This document shows positions 36,770 through 47,327 of a stretch of 64,000 nt of DNA, one piece after another. The stretch is from Symsagittifera roscoffensis (taxonomy: Eukaryota > Xenacoelomorpha > Acoela > Convolutidae): positions 12,656,027 to 12,720,026 of the forward strand of contig NC_087068.1 in the NCBI RefSeq assembly GCF_963678635.1, in the 5' to 3' direction. The notes under the pieces were generated by a model. That model searched no databases and was not told the DNA's origin. It saw only the letters and a program-made list of their open reading frames with translations. A program made the translations under genes and the position numbers. Position 1 is the first letter of the stretch; each line of letters starts with the position of its first letter.

Positions 36770-37389
36770 TCGATAAGTTGTGTCGGTTGATTTTTTATGC
36801 ATCATTCGAGCTTTGTTCTATGAGAAAAGTTTATTTTTGAGAGCCTGAAACTTATTAAGCAATCATGAAGACTCGGAAAATAACTGGCGTTTCAAAGAAG
36901 TGCGATTGTTTCAAAAAATTTAAAAGAAGATTTGATACTTCTCCCTACACGGGCCTCGAACTCTTGTCCTTTGGATTACAAGTCCAACGCTCCACCGACT
37001 GCGCTATCAGGGCTCGAAGATTATGCTAGTCTTTCAAACCTATTTTTTCAAATTCAAGAATTCGAAGCGTTGGATCCTGAAATTAACAACTTAGTGTACA
37101 TATTTTTTGCAGCAAACTCTGATTTTGAGGTTCTACTGTTCTCGCTCCTGGGTGGGCTTGAACCACCAATCTTGCGGTTAACAGCCGAAAGCGCTAGCCG
37201 ATTGCTCCACAAGAGCTCGATAAATTGTGTAGGTTGATTTTTTATGCATCATTCGAGCTTTGTTCTATGAGAAAAGTTTATTTTTGAGAGCCTGAAACTT
37301 ATTAAGCATTCACAAAAACTCTGAAAATAACTGGCGTTTTCAAAGAAGTTCGAGTGTTTAAAAAAAAACTAATAGAAGAAATGATTCTT

Positions 37390-37462
37390 CGCACCACAAG
37401 GGACTCGAACCCTTCACCGTTGGATTACTAGTCTAACGCTCTACCGTCTGAGCTAGCAGGGC
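37390..37462 (-). pseudogene. Lys-family copy with anticodon AGT (Thr)
   Basis: One base change from the ACT type gives loop CTAGTAA. A D-loop change and an anticodon-stem mismatch are present. Single copy. Confidence 0.55.
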
Positions 37463-38057
37463 TCAAAGATGATGCTAGTCTTACAAACCTTATTTTTCAA
37501 ATTCAAGAATTCGAAGCTGTGGATCCTGAAATTAATAACTTAGTGTACACATTTTTTGTAGCAATCTCTGCTTTTGAGGTTCTTCTGTTCTTGTTCCTGG
37601 GTGGTCTTGAATCACCAACCTCTCGGTTAACAGCCGAACGCGCGAGCCGAATCCGCCACAACAGTTCGATAACATGTGTCGGTTGATTTTTTATGCATCA
37701 TTCGAGCTTTGTTATATGAGAAAAGTTTATTTTTGAGAGCCTGAAACTTGTCAAGCATTCACAAAAACTCTGAAAATAACTGGCGCTTTCAAAGAAGTTC
37801 GATTGTTTCAAAAAAAAATTAATAGAAGAAATGCTACTTCGCCCCACAAAGGACTCGAACCCTTGACCGTTGCATTCAAATTCCAACGTTCTACCGACTG
37901 AGCTAGCAGGGCTCAAAGAATCAGCTAGTCTTACAAATCTAATTTTTCAATTTAATCAAATTCAAGAATTCGAAGCTGTGGATCCTGAAATTAACAACTT
38001 AGTGCACACATTTTTTGCAGCGATCTCTGATTTTCAGATTCTAATGTTCTCGCTCCT

Positions 38058-38104
<47 letters not shown>

Positions 38105-38295
38105 GCGGATTGCGCCACAAGAGCTCGATAAGACGTGTCGGTTGATTTTTTATGCATCATTTGAGCTTTGTTCTATGAGAAAAGTTTATTTTTGAGAGCC
38201 TGAAACTTATTAAGCAATCATGAAAACTCGGAAAATAACTGGCGGTTCAAAGAAGTGCGATTGTTTCAAAAAATTTAAAAGAAGATTTGATACTT

Positions 38296-38309
38296 CTCCC
38301 TACAAGGGC
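38296..38309 (-). pseudogene. Remnant of a TGT Lys-family tRNA
   Basis: Only the first 14 bases at the 3' acceptor side remain, where the corresponding unit at 36941 has a full copy. Confidence 0.75.
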
Positions 38310-38892
38310 TCGAAGATTATGCTAGTCTTTCAAACCTATTTTTTCAAATTCAAGAATTCGAAGCGTTGGATCCTGAAATTAACAACTTAGTGTACATATT
38401 TTTGCAGCAATCTCTGATTTTGAGGTTCTACTGTTCGCGCTCCTGGGTAGGCTTGAACCACCAATCTTGCGGTTAACAGCCGAAAGCGCTAGCCGATTGC
38501 TCCACAAGAGCTCGATAAGTTGTGTAGGTTGTTTTTTTATGCATTATTCGAGCTTTGTTCTATGAGAAAAGTTTATTTTTGAGAGCCTGAAACTTATCAA
38601 GTTTTTATGAAAACTCGGAAATTAACCGGCGTTTTCAAAGAAGTTCGAGTGTTTCAAAAAAACTAATTGAGAAAATGATTCTTCGCAATACAAGGGTCTC
38701 GAACCCTTCACCGTTGGATTAATAGTCTAACGCTCTACCGACTGAGCTAGCAGGGCTCAAAGATGCAGCTAGTCTTACAAACCTAATTTTTCAAATTCAA
38801 GAATTCGAAGCTGTGGATCCTGAAATTAATAACTTAGTGCATACATTTTTTGCAGCATTCTCTGATTTTGAGATTCTCCTGTTCTCGCTCCT

Positions 38893-38935
<43 letters not shown>

Positions 38936-39566
38936 TCTAGCCGATTGCGCCACAAGAGCTCGATACCATATGTCGGTTGATTTTTTATGCATCATTCGAG
39001 CTTTCTTCTATGAGAAAAGTTTATTTTTGAGAGCCTGAAACATATTAAGCATTCGCAAAAACTGTGAAATTAACTGGCGCTTTCAAAGAAGTTCGATTGT
39101 TTCAAAAAAAACTAATAGAAGAAATGATTCTTCGCACCACATAATCGTTGGATTAGTAGTCTAACGCTCTACCGACTGAGATAGCAGGGCTCAAAGATGC
39201 TGCTAGTCTTACAAACCTTATCTTTCAAATTCAAGAATTCGAAGCTGTGGATCCAGAAATTAATAACTTAGTCCACACATTTTTTGCAGCAATCTCTGAT
39301 TTTGAGATTCTCCTGTTCTCGCTCCTGGGTGGGCTTGAACCACCAACCTTTAGGTTTACAGCCGAACGCTCTAGCCGATTGCGCCACAAGAGCTCGATAC
39401 CATATGTCGGTTGATTTTTTATGCATCATTCGAGCTTTCTTCTATGAGAAAAGTTTATTTTTGAGAGCCTGAAACATATTAAGCATTCACAAAAACTGTG
39501 AAATTAACTGGCGCTTTCAAAGAAGTTCGATTGTTTCAAAAAAAACTAATAGAAGAAATGATTCTT

Positions 39567-39624
39567 CGCACCACATAGTCGTTGGATTAGTAGTCTAACG
39601 CTCTACCGACTGAGCTAGCAGGGC
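39567..39624 (-). pseudogene. ACT Lys-family tRNA lacking the T arm (58 nt)
   Basis: A 15-nt deletion removes the T arm and B box while leaving the acceptor ends, D arm and anticodon arm. The same deletion is found at 39133, 40001, 42684, 43119, 44000, 44435, 45316, 45751, 46632, 47067 and 48849, so it spread by block duplication. Without a B box, Pol III transcription would depend on the upstream Asn gene. Confidence 0.8.
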
Positions 39625-42234
39625 TCAAAGATGCTGCTAGTCTTACAAACCTTATCTTTCAAATTCAAGAATTCGAAGCTGTGGATCCAGAAATTAATAA
39701 CTTAGTCCACACATTTTTTGCAGCAATTTCTGATTTTGAGATTCTCATGTTCTCGCTCCTGGGCGGGATTGAACCACCATCCTTTCGGTTTACAGCCGAA
39801 CGCTCTAGCCGATTGCGCCACAAGAGCTCGATAACATATGTCGGTTGATTTTTTATGCATCATTCGAGCTTTCTTCTATGAGAAAAGTTTATTTTTGAGA
39901 GCCTGAAACATATTAAGCATTCACAAAAACTGTGAAATTAACTGGCGCTTTCAAAGAAGTTCGATTGTTTCAAAAAAAACTAATAGAAGAAATGATTCTT
40001 CGCACCACATAGTCGTTGGTTTAGTAGTCTAACGCTCTACCGACTGAGCTAGCAGGGCTCAAAGATGCTGCTAGTCTTACAAACCTTATCTTTCAAATTC
40101 AAGAATTCGAAGCTGTGGATCCAGAAATTAATAACTTAGTCCACACATTTTTTGCAGCAATTTCTGATTTTGAGATTCTCATGTTCTCGCTCCTGGGTGG
40201 GATTGAACCACCAACCTTTCGGTTTACAGCCGAACGCTCTAGCCGATTGCGCCACAAGAGCTCGATAACATATGTCGGTTGATTTTTTATGCATCATTCG
40301 AGCTTTCTTCTATGAGAAAAGTTTATTTTTGAGAGCCTGAAACATATTAAGCATTCACAAAAACTGTGAAATTAACTGGCGCTTTCAAAGAAGTTCGATT
40401 GTTTCAAAAAAAACTAATAGAAGAAATGATTCTTCGCACCACAAGGGACTCGAACCCTTCACCGTTGGATTAGTAGTCTAATGCTCTACCGAATGAGCTA
40501 GCAGGGCTCAAAGATGCTGCTAGTCGTACAAACCTTATTTTTCAAATTCAAGAATTCGAAGCTGTGGATCCTGAAATTAATAACTTAGTGCACACATTTT
40601 TTGTAGCACTCTCTGCTTTTGAGGTTCTTCTGTTCTTGTTCCTGGGTGGGATTGAACCACTAACCTTTCGGTTAACAGCCAAACGCGCTAGCCGATTCCC
40701 CCACAACAGCTCGATATCATGTGTCGGTTGATTTTTTATGCATCATTCGAGCTTCGTTATATGAGAAAAGTTTATTTTTGAGAGCCTGAAACTTATTAAG
40801 CATTCACAAAAACTCTGCAAATAACTGGCGCTTTCAAAGAAGTTCGATTGTTTCAAAAAAAATTAATAGAAGAAATGCTACTTTGCTCCACACGGGACTC
40901 TATCCCTTGACCATTGGATTAAAAGTCCAACGCTCTACCGACTGAGCTAGCAGGGCTCAAAGATTCAGCTAGTCTTACAAACCTATTTTTTCAATTTCAT
41001 CAAATTCAAGAATTCGAAGCTGTGGATCCTGAAATTAACAACTTAGTGCACACATTTTTTGCAGCAATCTCTGATTTTCAGATTCTTATGTTCTCGCTCC
41101 TGGGTGGGATTGAACCACTAACCTTTCGGTTAACAGCCAAACGCGCTAGCCGATTGCGCCACAAGAGCTCAATAACATGTGTCGGTTGATTTTTTATGCA
41201 TCATTCGAGCTTTGTTCTATGAGAAAAGTTTATTTTTGAGAGCCTGAAACTTATTAAGCAATCATGAAAACTCGGAAAATAACTGGCGTTTCAAAGAAGT
41301 GCGATTGTTTCAAAAATTTTAAAAGAAAATTTAATACTTCTCCCTACAAGGGCCTCGAACTCTTGTCCTTTGGATTACAAGTCCAACGCTCCAACGACTG
41401 ATCTATCAGGGCTGGAAGATTATGCTAGTCTTTCAAACCTATTTTTTCAAATTCAAGAATTCGAAGCGTTGGATCCTGAAATTAACAACTTAGTGTACAT
41501 ATTTTTTGCAGCAATCTCTGATTTTGAGGTTCTACTGCTCTCGCTCCTGGGTGAGCTTGAACCACAAATCTTGCGGTTGACAGCCGAAAGCGCTAGCCGA
41601 TTGCTCCACAAGAGCTCGGTAAATTGTGTAGGTTGATTTTTTATGCATCATTCGAGCTTTGTTCTATGAGAAAAGTTTATTTTTGAGAGCCTGAAACTTA
41701 TTAAGTATTTATGAAAACTCGGAAAATAACCGGCGTTTTCAAAGAAGTTCGAGTGTTTCAAAAAAACTAATAGAGAAAATGATTCTTCGCACTACAATGG
41801 ACTCGAACCTTTCACCGTTGGTTTAATAGTCTGACGCTCTTCCGACTGAGCTAGCAGGGCTCAAAGATGCAGCTAGTCTTACAAACCTAATTTTTCAAAT
41901 TCACGAATTCGAAGCTGTGGATCCTGAAATTAACAACTTAGTGTACACATTTTTTGCAGCAATCTCTGTTTTTCAGATTCTCATGTTCTCGCTCCTGGGT
42001 GGGATTGAACCACTAACCTTTCGGTTAACAGCCGAACGCGCTAGCCTATTGCGCCACAAGAGCTTAATAACATGTGTCGGTTGATTTTTTATGCATCATT
42101 CGAGCTTTGTTCTATGAGAAAAGTTTATTTTTGAGAGCCTGAAACTTATTAAGCAATCATGAAAACTCGGAAAATAACTGGCGTTTCAAAGAAGTGCGAT
42201 TGTTTCAAAAAATTTAAAAGATGATTTGATACTT

Positions 42235-45200
42235 CTCCTTACAAGGGCCTCGAACTCTTGTCCTTTGGATTACAAGTACAACGCTCCACCGACTGAGCTA
42301 TCAGGGCTGGAAGATTATGCTAGTCTTTCAAACCTAATTTTTCAAATTCAAGAATTCGAAGCTGTGGATCCTGAAATTAATAACTTAGTGCATACATTTT
42401 TTGCAGCATTCTCTGATTTTGAGTTTCTCCTGTTCTCGCTCCTGAGTGGGCGTGAACCACCAACCTTTCGGTTGACAGCCGAACGCTCTAGCCGATTGCG
42501 CCACAAGAGCTCGATAACAAATGTCGGTTGATTTTTTATGCATCATTCGAGCTTTCTTCTATGAGAAAAGTTTATTTTTGAGAGCCTGAAACATATTAAG
42601 CATTCACAAAAACTGTGAAATTAACTGGCGCTTTCAAAGAAGTTCGATTGTTTCAAAAAAAACTAATAGAAGAAATGATTCTTCGCACCACATAGTCGTT
42701 GGATTAGTAGTCTAACGCTCTACCGACTGAGCTAGCAGGGCTCAAAGATGCTGCTAGTCTTACAAACCTTATCTTTCAAATTCAAGAATTCGAAGCTGTG
42801 GATCCAGAAATTAATAACTTAGTCCACACATTTTTTGCAGCAATTTCTGATTTTGAGATTCTCATGTTCTCGCTCCTGGGTGGGATTGAACCACCAACCT
42901 TTCGGTTTACAGCCGAACGCTCTAGCCGATTGCGCCACAAGAGCTCGATAACATATGTCGGTTGATTTTTTATGCATCATTCGAGCTTTATTCTATGAGA
43001 AAAGTTTATTTTTGAGAGCCTGAAACATATTAAGCATTCACAAAAACTGTGAAATTAACTGGCGCTTTCAAAGAAGTTCGATTGTTTCAAAAAAAAACTA
43101 ATAGAAGAAATGATTCTTCGCACCACATAGTCGTTGGATTAGTAGTCTAACGCTCTACCGACTGAGCTAGCAGGGCTCAAAGATGCTGCTAGTCTTACAA
43201 ACCTAATTTTTCAAATTCACGAATTCGAAGCTGTGGATCCTGAAATTAACAACTTAGTGTACACATTTTTTGCAGCAATCTCTGTTTTTCAGATTCTCAT
43301 GTTCTCGCTCCTGGGTGGGATTGAACCACTAACCTTTCGGTTAACAGCCGAACGCGCTAGCCTATTGCGCCACAAGAGCTTAATAACATGTGTCGGTTGA
43401 TTTTTTATGCATCATTCGAGCTTTGTTCTATGAGAAAAGTTTATTTTTGAGAGCCTGAAACTTATTAAGCAATCATGAAAACTCGGAAAATAACTGGCGT
43501 TTCAAAGAAGTGCGATTGTTTCAAAAAATTTAAAAGATGATTTGATACTTCTCCTTACAAGGGCCTCGAACTCTTGTCCTTTGGATTACAAGTACAACGC
43601 TCCACCGACTGAGCTATCAGGGCTGGAAGATTATGCTAGTCTTTCAAACCTAATTTTTCAAATTCAAGAATTCGAAGCTGTGGATCCTGAAATTAATAAC
43701 TTAGTGCATACATTTTTTGCAGCATTCTCTGATTTTGAGTTTCTCCTGTTCTCGCTCCTGAGTGGGCGTGAACCACCAACCTTTCGGTTGACAGCCGAAC
43801 GCTCTAGCCGATTGCGCCACAAGAGCTCGATAACATATGTCGGTTGATTTTTTATGCATCATTCGAGCTTTCTTCTATGAGAAAAGTTTATTTTTGAGAG
43901 CCTGAAACATATTAAGCATTCACAAAAACTGTGAAATTAACTGGCGCTTTCAAAGAAGTTCGATTGTTTCAAAAAAAACTAATAGAAGAAATGATTCTTC
44001 GCACCACATAGTCGTTGGATTAGTAGTCTAACGCTCTACCGACTGAGCTAGCAGGGCTCAAAGATGCTGCTAGTCTTACAAACCTTATCTTTCAAATTCA
44101 AGAATTCGAAGCTGTGGATCCAGAAATTAATAACTTAGTCCACACATTTTTTGCAGCAATTTCTGATTTTGAGATTCTCATGTTCTCGCTCCTGGGTGGG
44201 ATTGAACCACCAACCTTTCGGTTTACAGCCGAACGCTCTAGCCGATTGCGCCACAAGAGCTCGATAACATATGTCGGTTGATTTTTTATGCATCATTCGA
44301 GCTTTCTTCTATGAGAAAAGTTTATTTTTGAGAGCCTGAAACATATTAAGCATTCACAAAAACTGTGAAATTAACTGGCGCTTTCAAAGAAGTTCGATTG
44401 TTTCAAAAAAAAACTAATAGAAGAAATGATTCTTCGCACCACATAGTCGTTGGATTAGTAGTCTAACGCTCTACCGACTGAGCTAGCAGTGCTCAAAGAT
44501 GCTGCTAGTCTTACAAACCTAATTTTTCAAATTCACGAATTCGAAGCTGTGGATCCTGAAATTAACAACTTAGTGTACACATTTTTTGCAGCAATCTCTG
44601 TTTTTCAGATTCTCATGTTCTCGCTCCTGGGTGGGATTGAACCACTAACCTTTCGGTTAACAGCCGAACGCGCTAGCCTATTGCGCCACAAGAGCTTAAT
44701 AACATGTGTCGGTTGATTTTTTATGCATCATTCGAGCTTTGTTCTATGAGAAAAGTTTATTTTTGAGAGCCTGAAACTTATTAAGCAATCATGAAAACTC
44801 GGAAAATAACTGGCGTTTCAAAGAAGTGCGATTGTTTCAAAAAATTTAAAAGATGATTTGATACTTCTCCTTACAAGGGCCTCGAACTCTTGTCCTTTGG
44901 ATTACAAGTACAACGCTCCACCGACTGAGCTATCAGGGCTGGAAGATTATGCTAGTCTTTCAAACCTAATTTTTCAAATTCAAGAATTCGAAGCTGTGGA
45001 TCCTGAAATTAATAACTTAGTGCATACATTTTTTGCAGCATTCTCTGATTTTGAGTTTCTCCTGTTCTCGCTCCTGAGTGGGCGTGAACCACCAACCTTT
45101 CGGTTGACAGCCGAACGCTCTAGCCGATTGCGCCACAAGAGCTCGATAACATATGTCGGTTGATTTTTTATGCATCATTCGAGCTTTCTTCTATGAGAAA

Positions 45201-47327
45201 AGTTTATTTTTGAGAGCCTGAAACATATTAAGCATTCACAAAAACTGTGAAATTAACTGGCGCTTTCAAAGAAGTTCGATTGTTTCAAAAAAAACTAATA
45301 GAAGAAATGATTCTTCGCACCACATAGTCGTTGGATTAGTAGTCTAACGCTCTACCGACTGAGCTAGCAGGGCTCAAAGATGCTGCTAGTCTTACAAACC
45401 TTATCTTTCAAATTCAAGAATTCGAAGCTGTGGATCCAGAAATTAATAACTTAGTCCACACATTTTTTGCAGCAATTTCTGATTTTGAGATTCTCATGTT
45501 CTCGCTCCTGGGTGGGATTGAACCACCAACCTTTCGGTTTACAGCCGAACGCTCTAGCCGATTGCGCCACAAGAGCTCGATAACATATGTCGGTTGATTT
45601 TTTATGCATCATTCGAGCTTTCTTCTATGAGAAAAGTTTATTTTTGAGAGCCTGAAACATATTAAGCATTCACAAAAACTGTGAAATTAACTGGCGCTTT
45701 CAAAGAAGTTCGATTGTTTCAAAAAAAAACTAATAGAAGAAATGATTCTTCGCACCACATAGTCGTTGGATTAGTAGTCTAACGCTCTACCGACTGAGCT
45801 AGCAGGGCTCAAAGATGCTGCTAGTCTTACAAACCTAATTTTTCAAATTCACGAATTCGAAGCTGTGGATCCTGAAATTAACAACTTAGTGTACACATTT
45901 TTTGCAGCAATCTCTGTTTTTCAGATTCTCATGTTCTCGCTCCTGGGTGGGATTGAACCACTAACCTTTCGGTTAACAGCCGAACGCGCTAGCCTATTGC
46001 GCCACAAGAGCTTAATAACATGTGTCGGTTGATTTTTTATGCATCATTCGAGCTTTGTTCTATGAGAAAAGTTTATTTTTGAGAGCCTGAAACTTATTAA
46101 GCAATCATGAAAACTCGGAAAATAACTGGCGTTTCAAAGAAGTGCGATTGTTTCAAAAAATTTAAAAGATGATTTGATACTTCTCCTTACAAGGGCCTCG
46201 AACTCTTGTCCTTTGGATTACAAGTACAACGCTCCACCGACTGAGCTATCAGGGCTGGAAGATTATGCTAGTCTTTCAAACCTAATTTTTCAAATTCAAG
46301 AATTCGAAGCTGTGGATCCTGAAATTAATAACTTAGTGCATACATTTATTGCAGCATTCTCTGATTTTGAGTTTCTCCTGTTCTCGCTCCTGAGTGGGCG
46401 TGAACCACCAACCTTTCGGTTGACAGCCGAACGCTCTAGCCGATTGCGCCACAAGAGCTCGATAACATATGTCGGTTGATTTTTTATGCATCATTCGAGC
46501 TTTCTTCTATGAGAAAAGTTTATTTTTGAGAGCCTGAAACACATTAAGCATTCACAAAAACTGTGAAATTAACTGGCGCTTTCAAAGAAGTTCGATTGTT
46601 TCAAAAAAAACTAATAGAAGAAATGATTCTTCGCACCACATAGTCGTTGGATTAGTAGTCTAACGCTCTACCGACTGAGCTAGCAGGGCTCAAAGATGCT
46701 GCTAGTCTTACAAACCTTATCTTTCAAATTCAAGAATTCGAAGCTGTGGATCCAGAAATTAATAACTTAGTCCACACATTTTTTGCAGCAATTTCTGATT
46801 TTGAGATTCTCATGTTCTCGCTCCTGGGTTGGATTGAACCACCAACCTTTCGGTTTACAGCCGAACGCTCTAGCCGATTGCGCCACAAGAGCTCGATAAC
46901 ATATGTCGGTTGATTTTTTATGCATCATTCGAGCTTTCTTCTATGAGAAAAGTTTATTTTTGAGAGCCTGAAACATATTAAGCATTCACAAAAACTGTGA
47001 AATTAACTGGCGCTTTCAAAGAAGTTCGATTGTTTCAAAAAAAAACTAATAGAAGAAATGATTCTTCGCACCACATAGTCGTTGGATTAGTAGTCTAACG
47101 CTCTACCGACTGAGCTAGCAGGGCTCAAAGATGCTGCTAGTCTTACAAACCTTATCTTTCAAATTCAAGAATTCGAAGCTGTGGATCCAGAAATTAATAA
47201 CTTAGTCCACACATTTTTTGCAGCAATTTCTGATTTTGAGATTCTCATGTTCTCGCTCCTGGGTGGGATTGAACCACCAACCTTTCGGTTTACAGCCGAA
47301 CGCTCTAGCTGATTGCGCCACAAGAGC
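42235..47327 (-). repeat. Block K: near-identical 1316-bp three-unit repeat
   Basis: Four copies start at 42235, 43551, 44867 and 46183, exactly 1316 bp apart. Each is K TGT / N GTC, then a T-arm-deleted K ACT / N GTA, then a T-arm-deleted K ACT / N GTT. Other starts: N GTC 42437, 43753, 45069, 46385; deleted K (58 nt) 42684, 43119, 44000, 44435, 45316, 45751, 46632, 47067; N GTA 42871, 44187, 45503, 46819, 47254; N GTT 43306, 44622, 45938. In the last copy the third unit has GTA (47254) in place of GTT. The copies differ at only a few bases by eye, so this is the youngest amplification in the window. Confidence 0.92.
42437..42510 (-). tRNA. Asn-body tRNA with anticodon GTC (Asp)
   Basis: Loop CTGTCAA gives GUC, the aspartate anticodon, by one change at position 36. 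The discriminator is G. The anticodon stem is intact, the T stem has one G-U and the D stem one mismatch. G73 with G34-U35-C36 are the main aspartyl-tRNA synthetase identity elements known from yeast, so this recoding could switch charging from Asn to Asp. Other copies: 43753, 45069, 46385, 51867, and less intact ones at 2363, 19623, 26293 and 41542. Confidence 0.7.

Larger units (their letters stand above)
24101..38124 (-). repeat. Block I: TTG/TGT/ACT higher-order repeats (about 1353 bp)
   Basis: Lys-family starts (73 nt each): TTG 25616, 27437, 28791, 30594, 31947, 33314, 34222, 35130, 36485, 37840; TGT 24717, 26072, 27893, 31050, 32403, 35586, 36941; ACT 26539, 26988, 28341, 29249, 29696, 30145, 31498, 32864, 33774, 34680, 36035; TTT 25166; TTA 24261; AGT 37390. 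Asn-family starts (74 nt each): GTT 24472, 24919, 25368, 25827, 26740, 27190, 27648, 28095, 28543, 29002, 29450, 29897, 30347, 30805, 31252, 31700, 32158, 33066, 33525, 34433, 35788, 36237, 36696, 37143, 37592, 38051; GTC 26293; GTA 33975, 34882, 35341; GTT with an internal duplication 32605-32691. The trio TTG-TGT-ACT repeats at about 1353 bp. Confidence 0.9.
38125..42234 (-). repeat. Block J: GTA Asn-family units and T-arm-less ACT copies
   Basis: Copies: K fragment 38296-38309; N GTT 38438-38511; K ATT 38684-38756; N GTT 38886-38959; T-arm-deleted K ACT 39133-39190, 39567-39624, 40001-40058; N GTA 39320-39393, 39754-39827, 40188-40261; K ACT 40435-40507 (full length); N GTT 40637-40710; K TTT 40884-40956; N GTT 41095-41168; K TGT 41340-41412; N GTC 41542-41615; K ATT 41788-41860; N GTT 41990-42063. 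The stretch from about 40435 on reappears near 49283. Confidence 0.9.
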
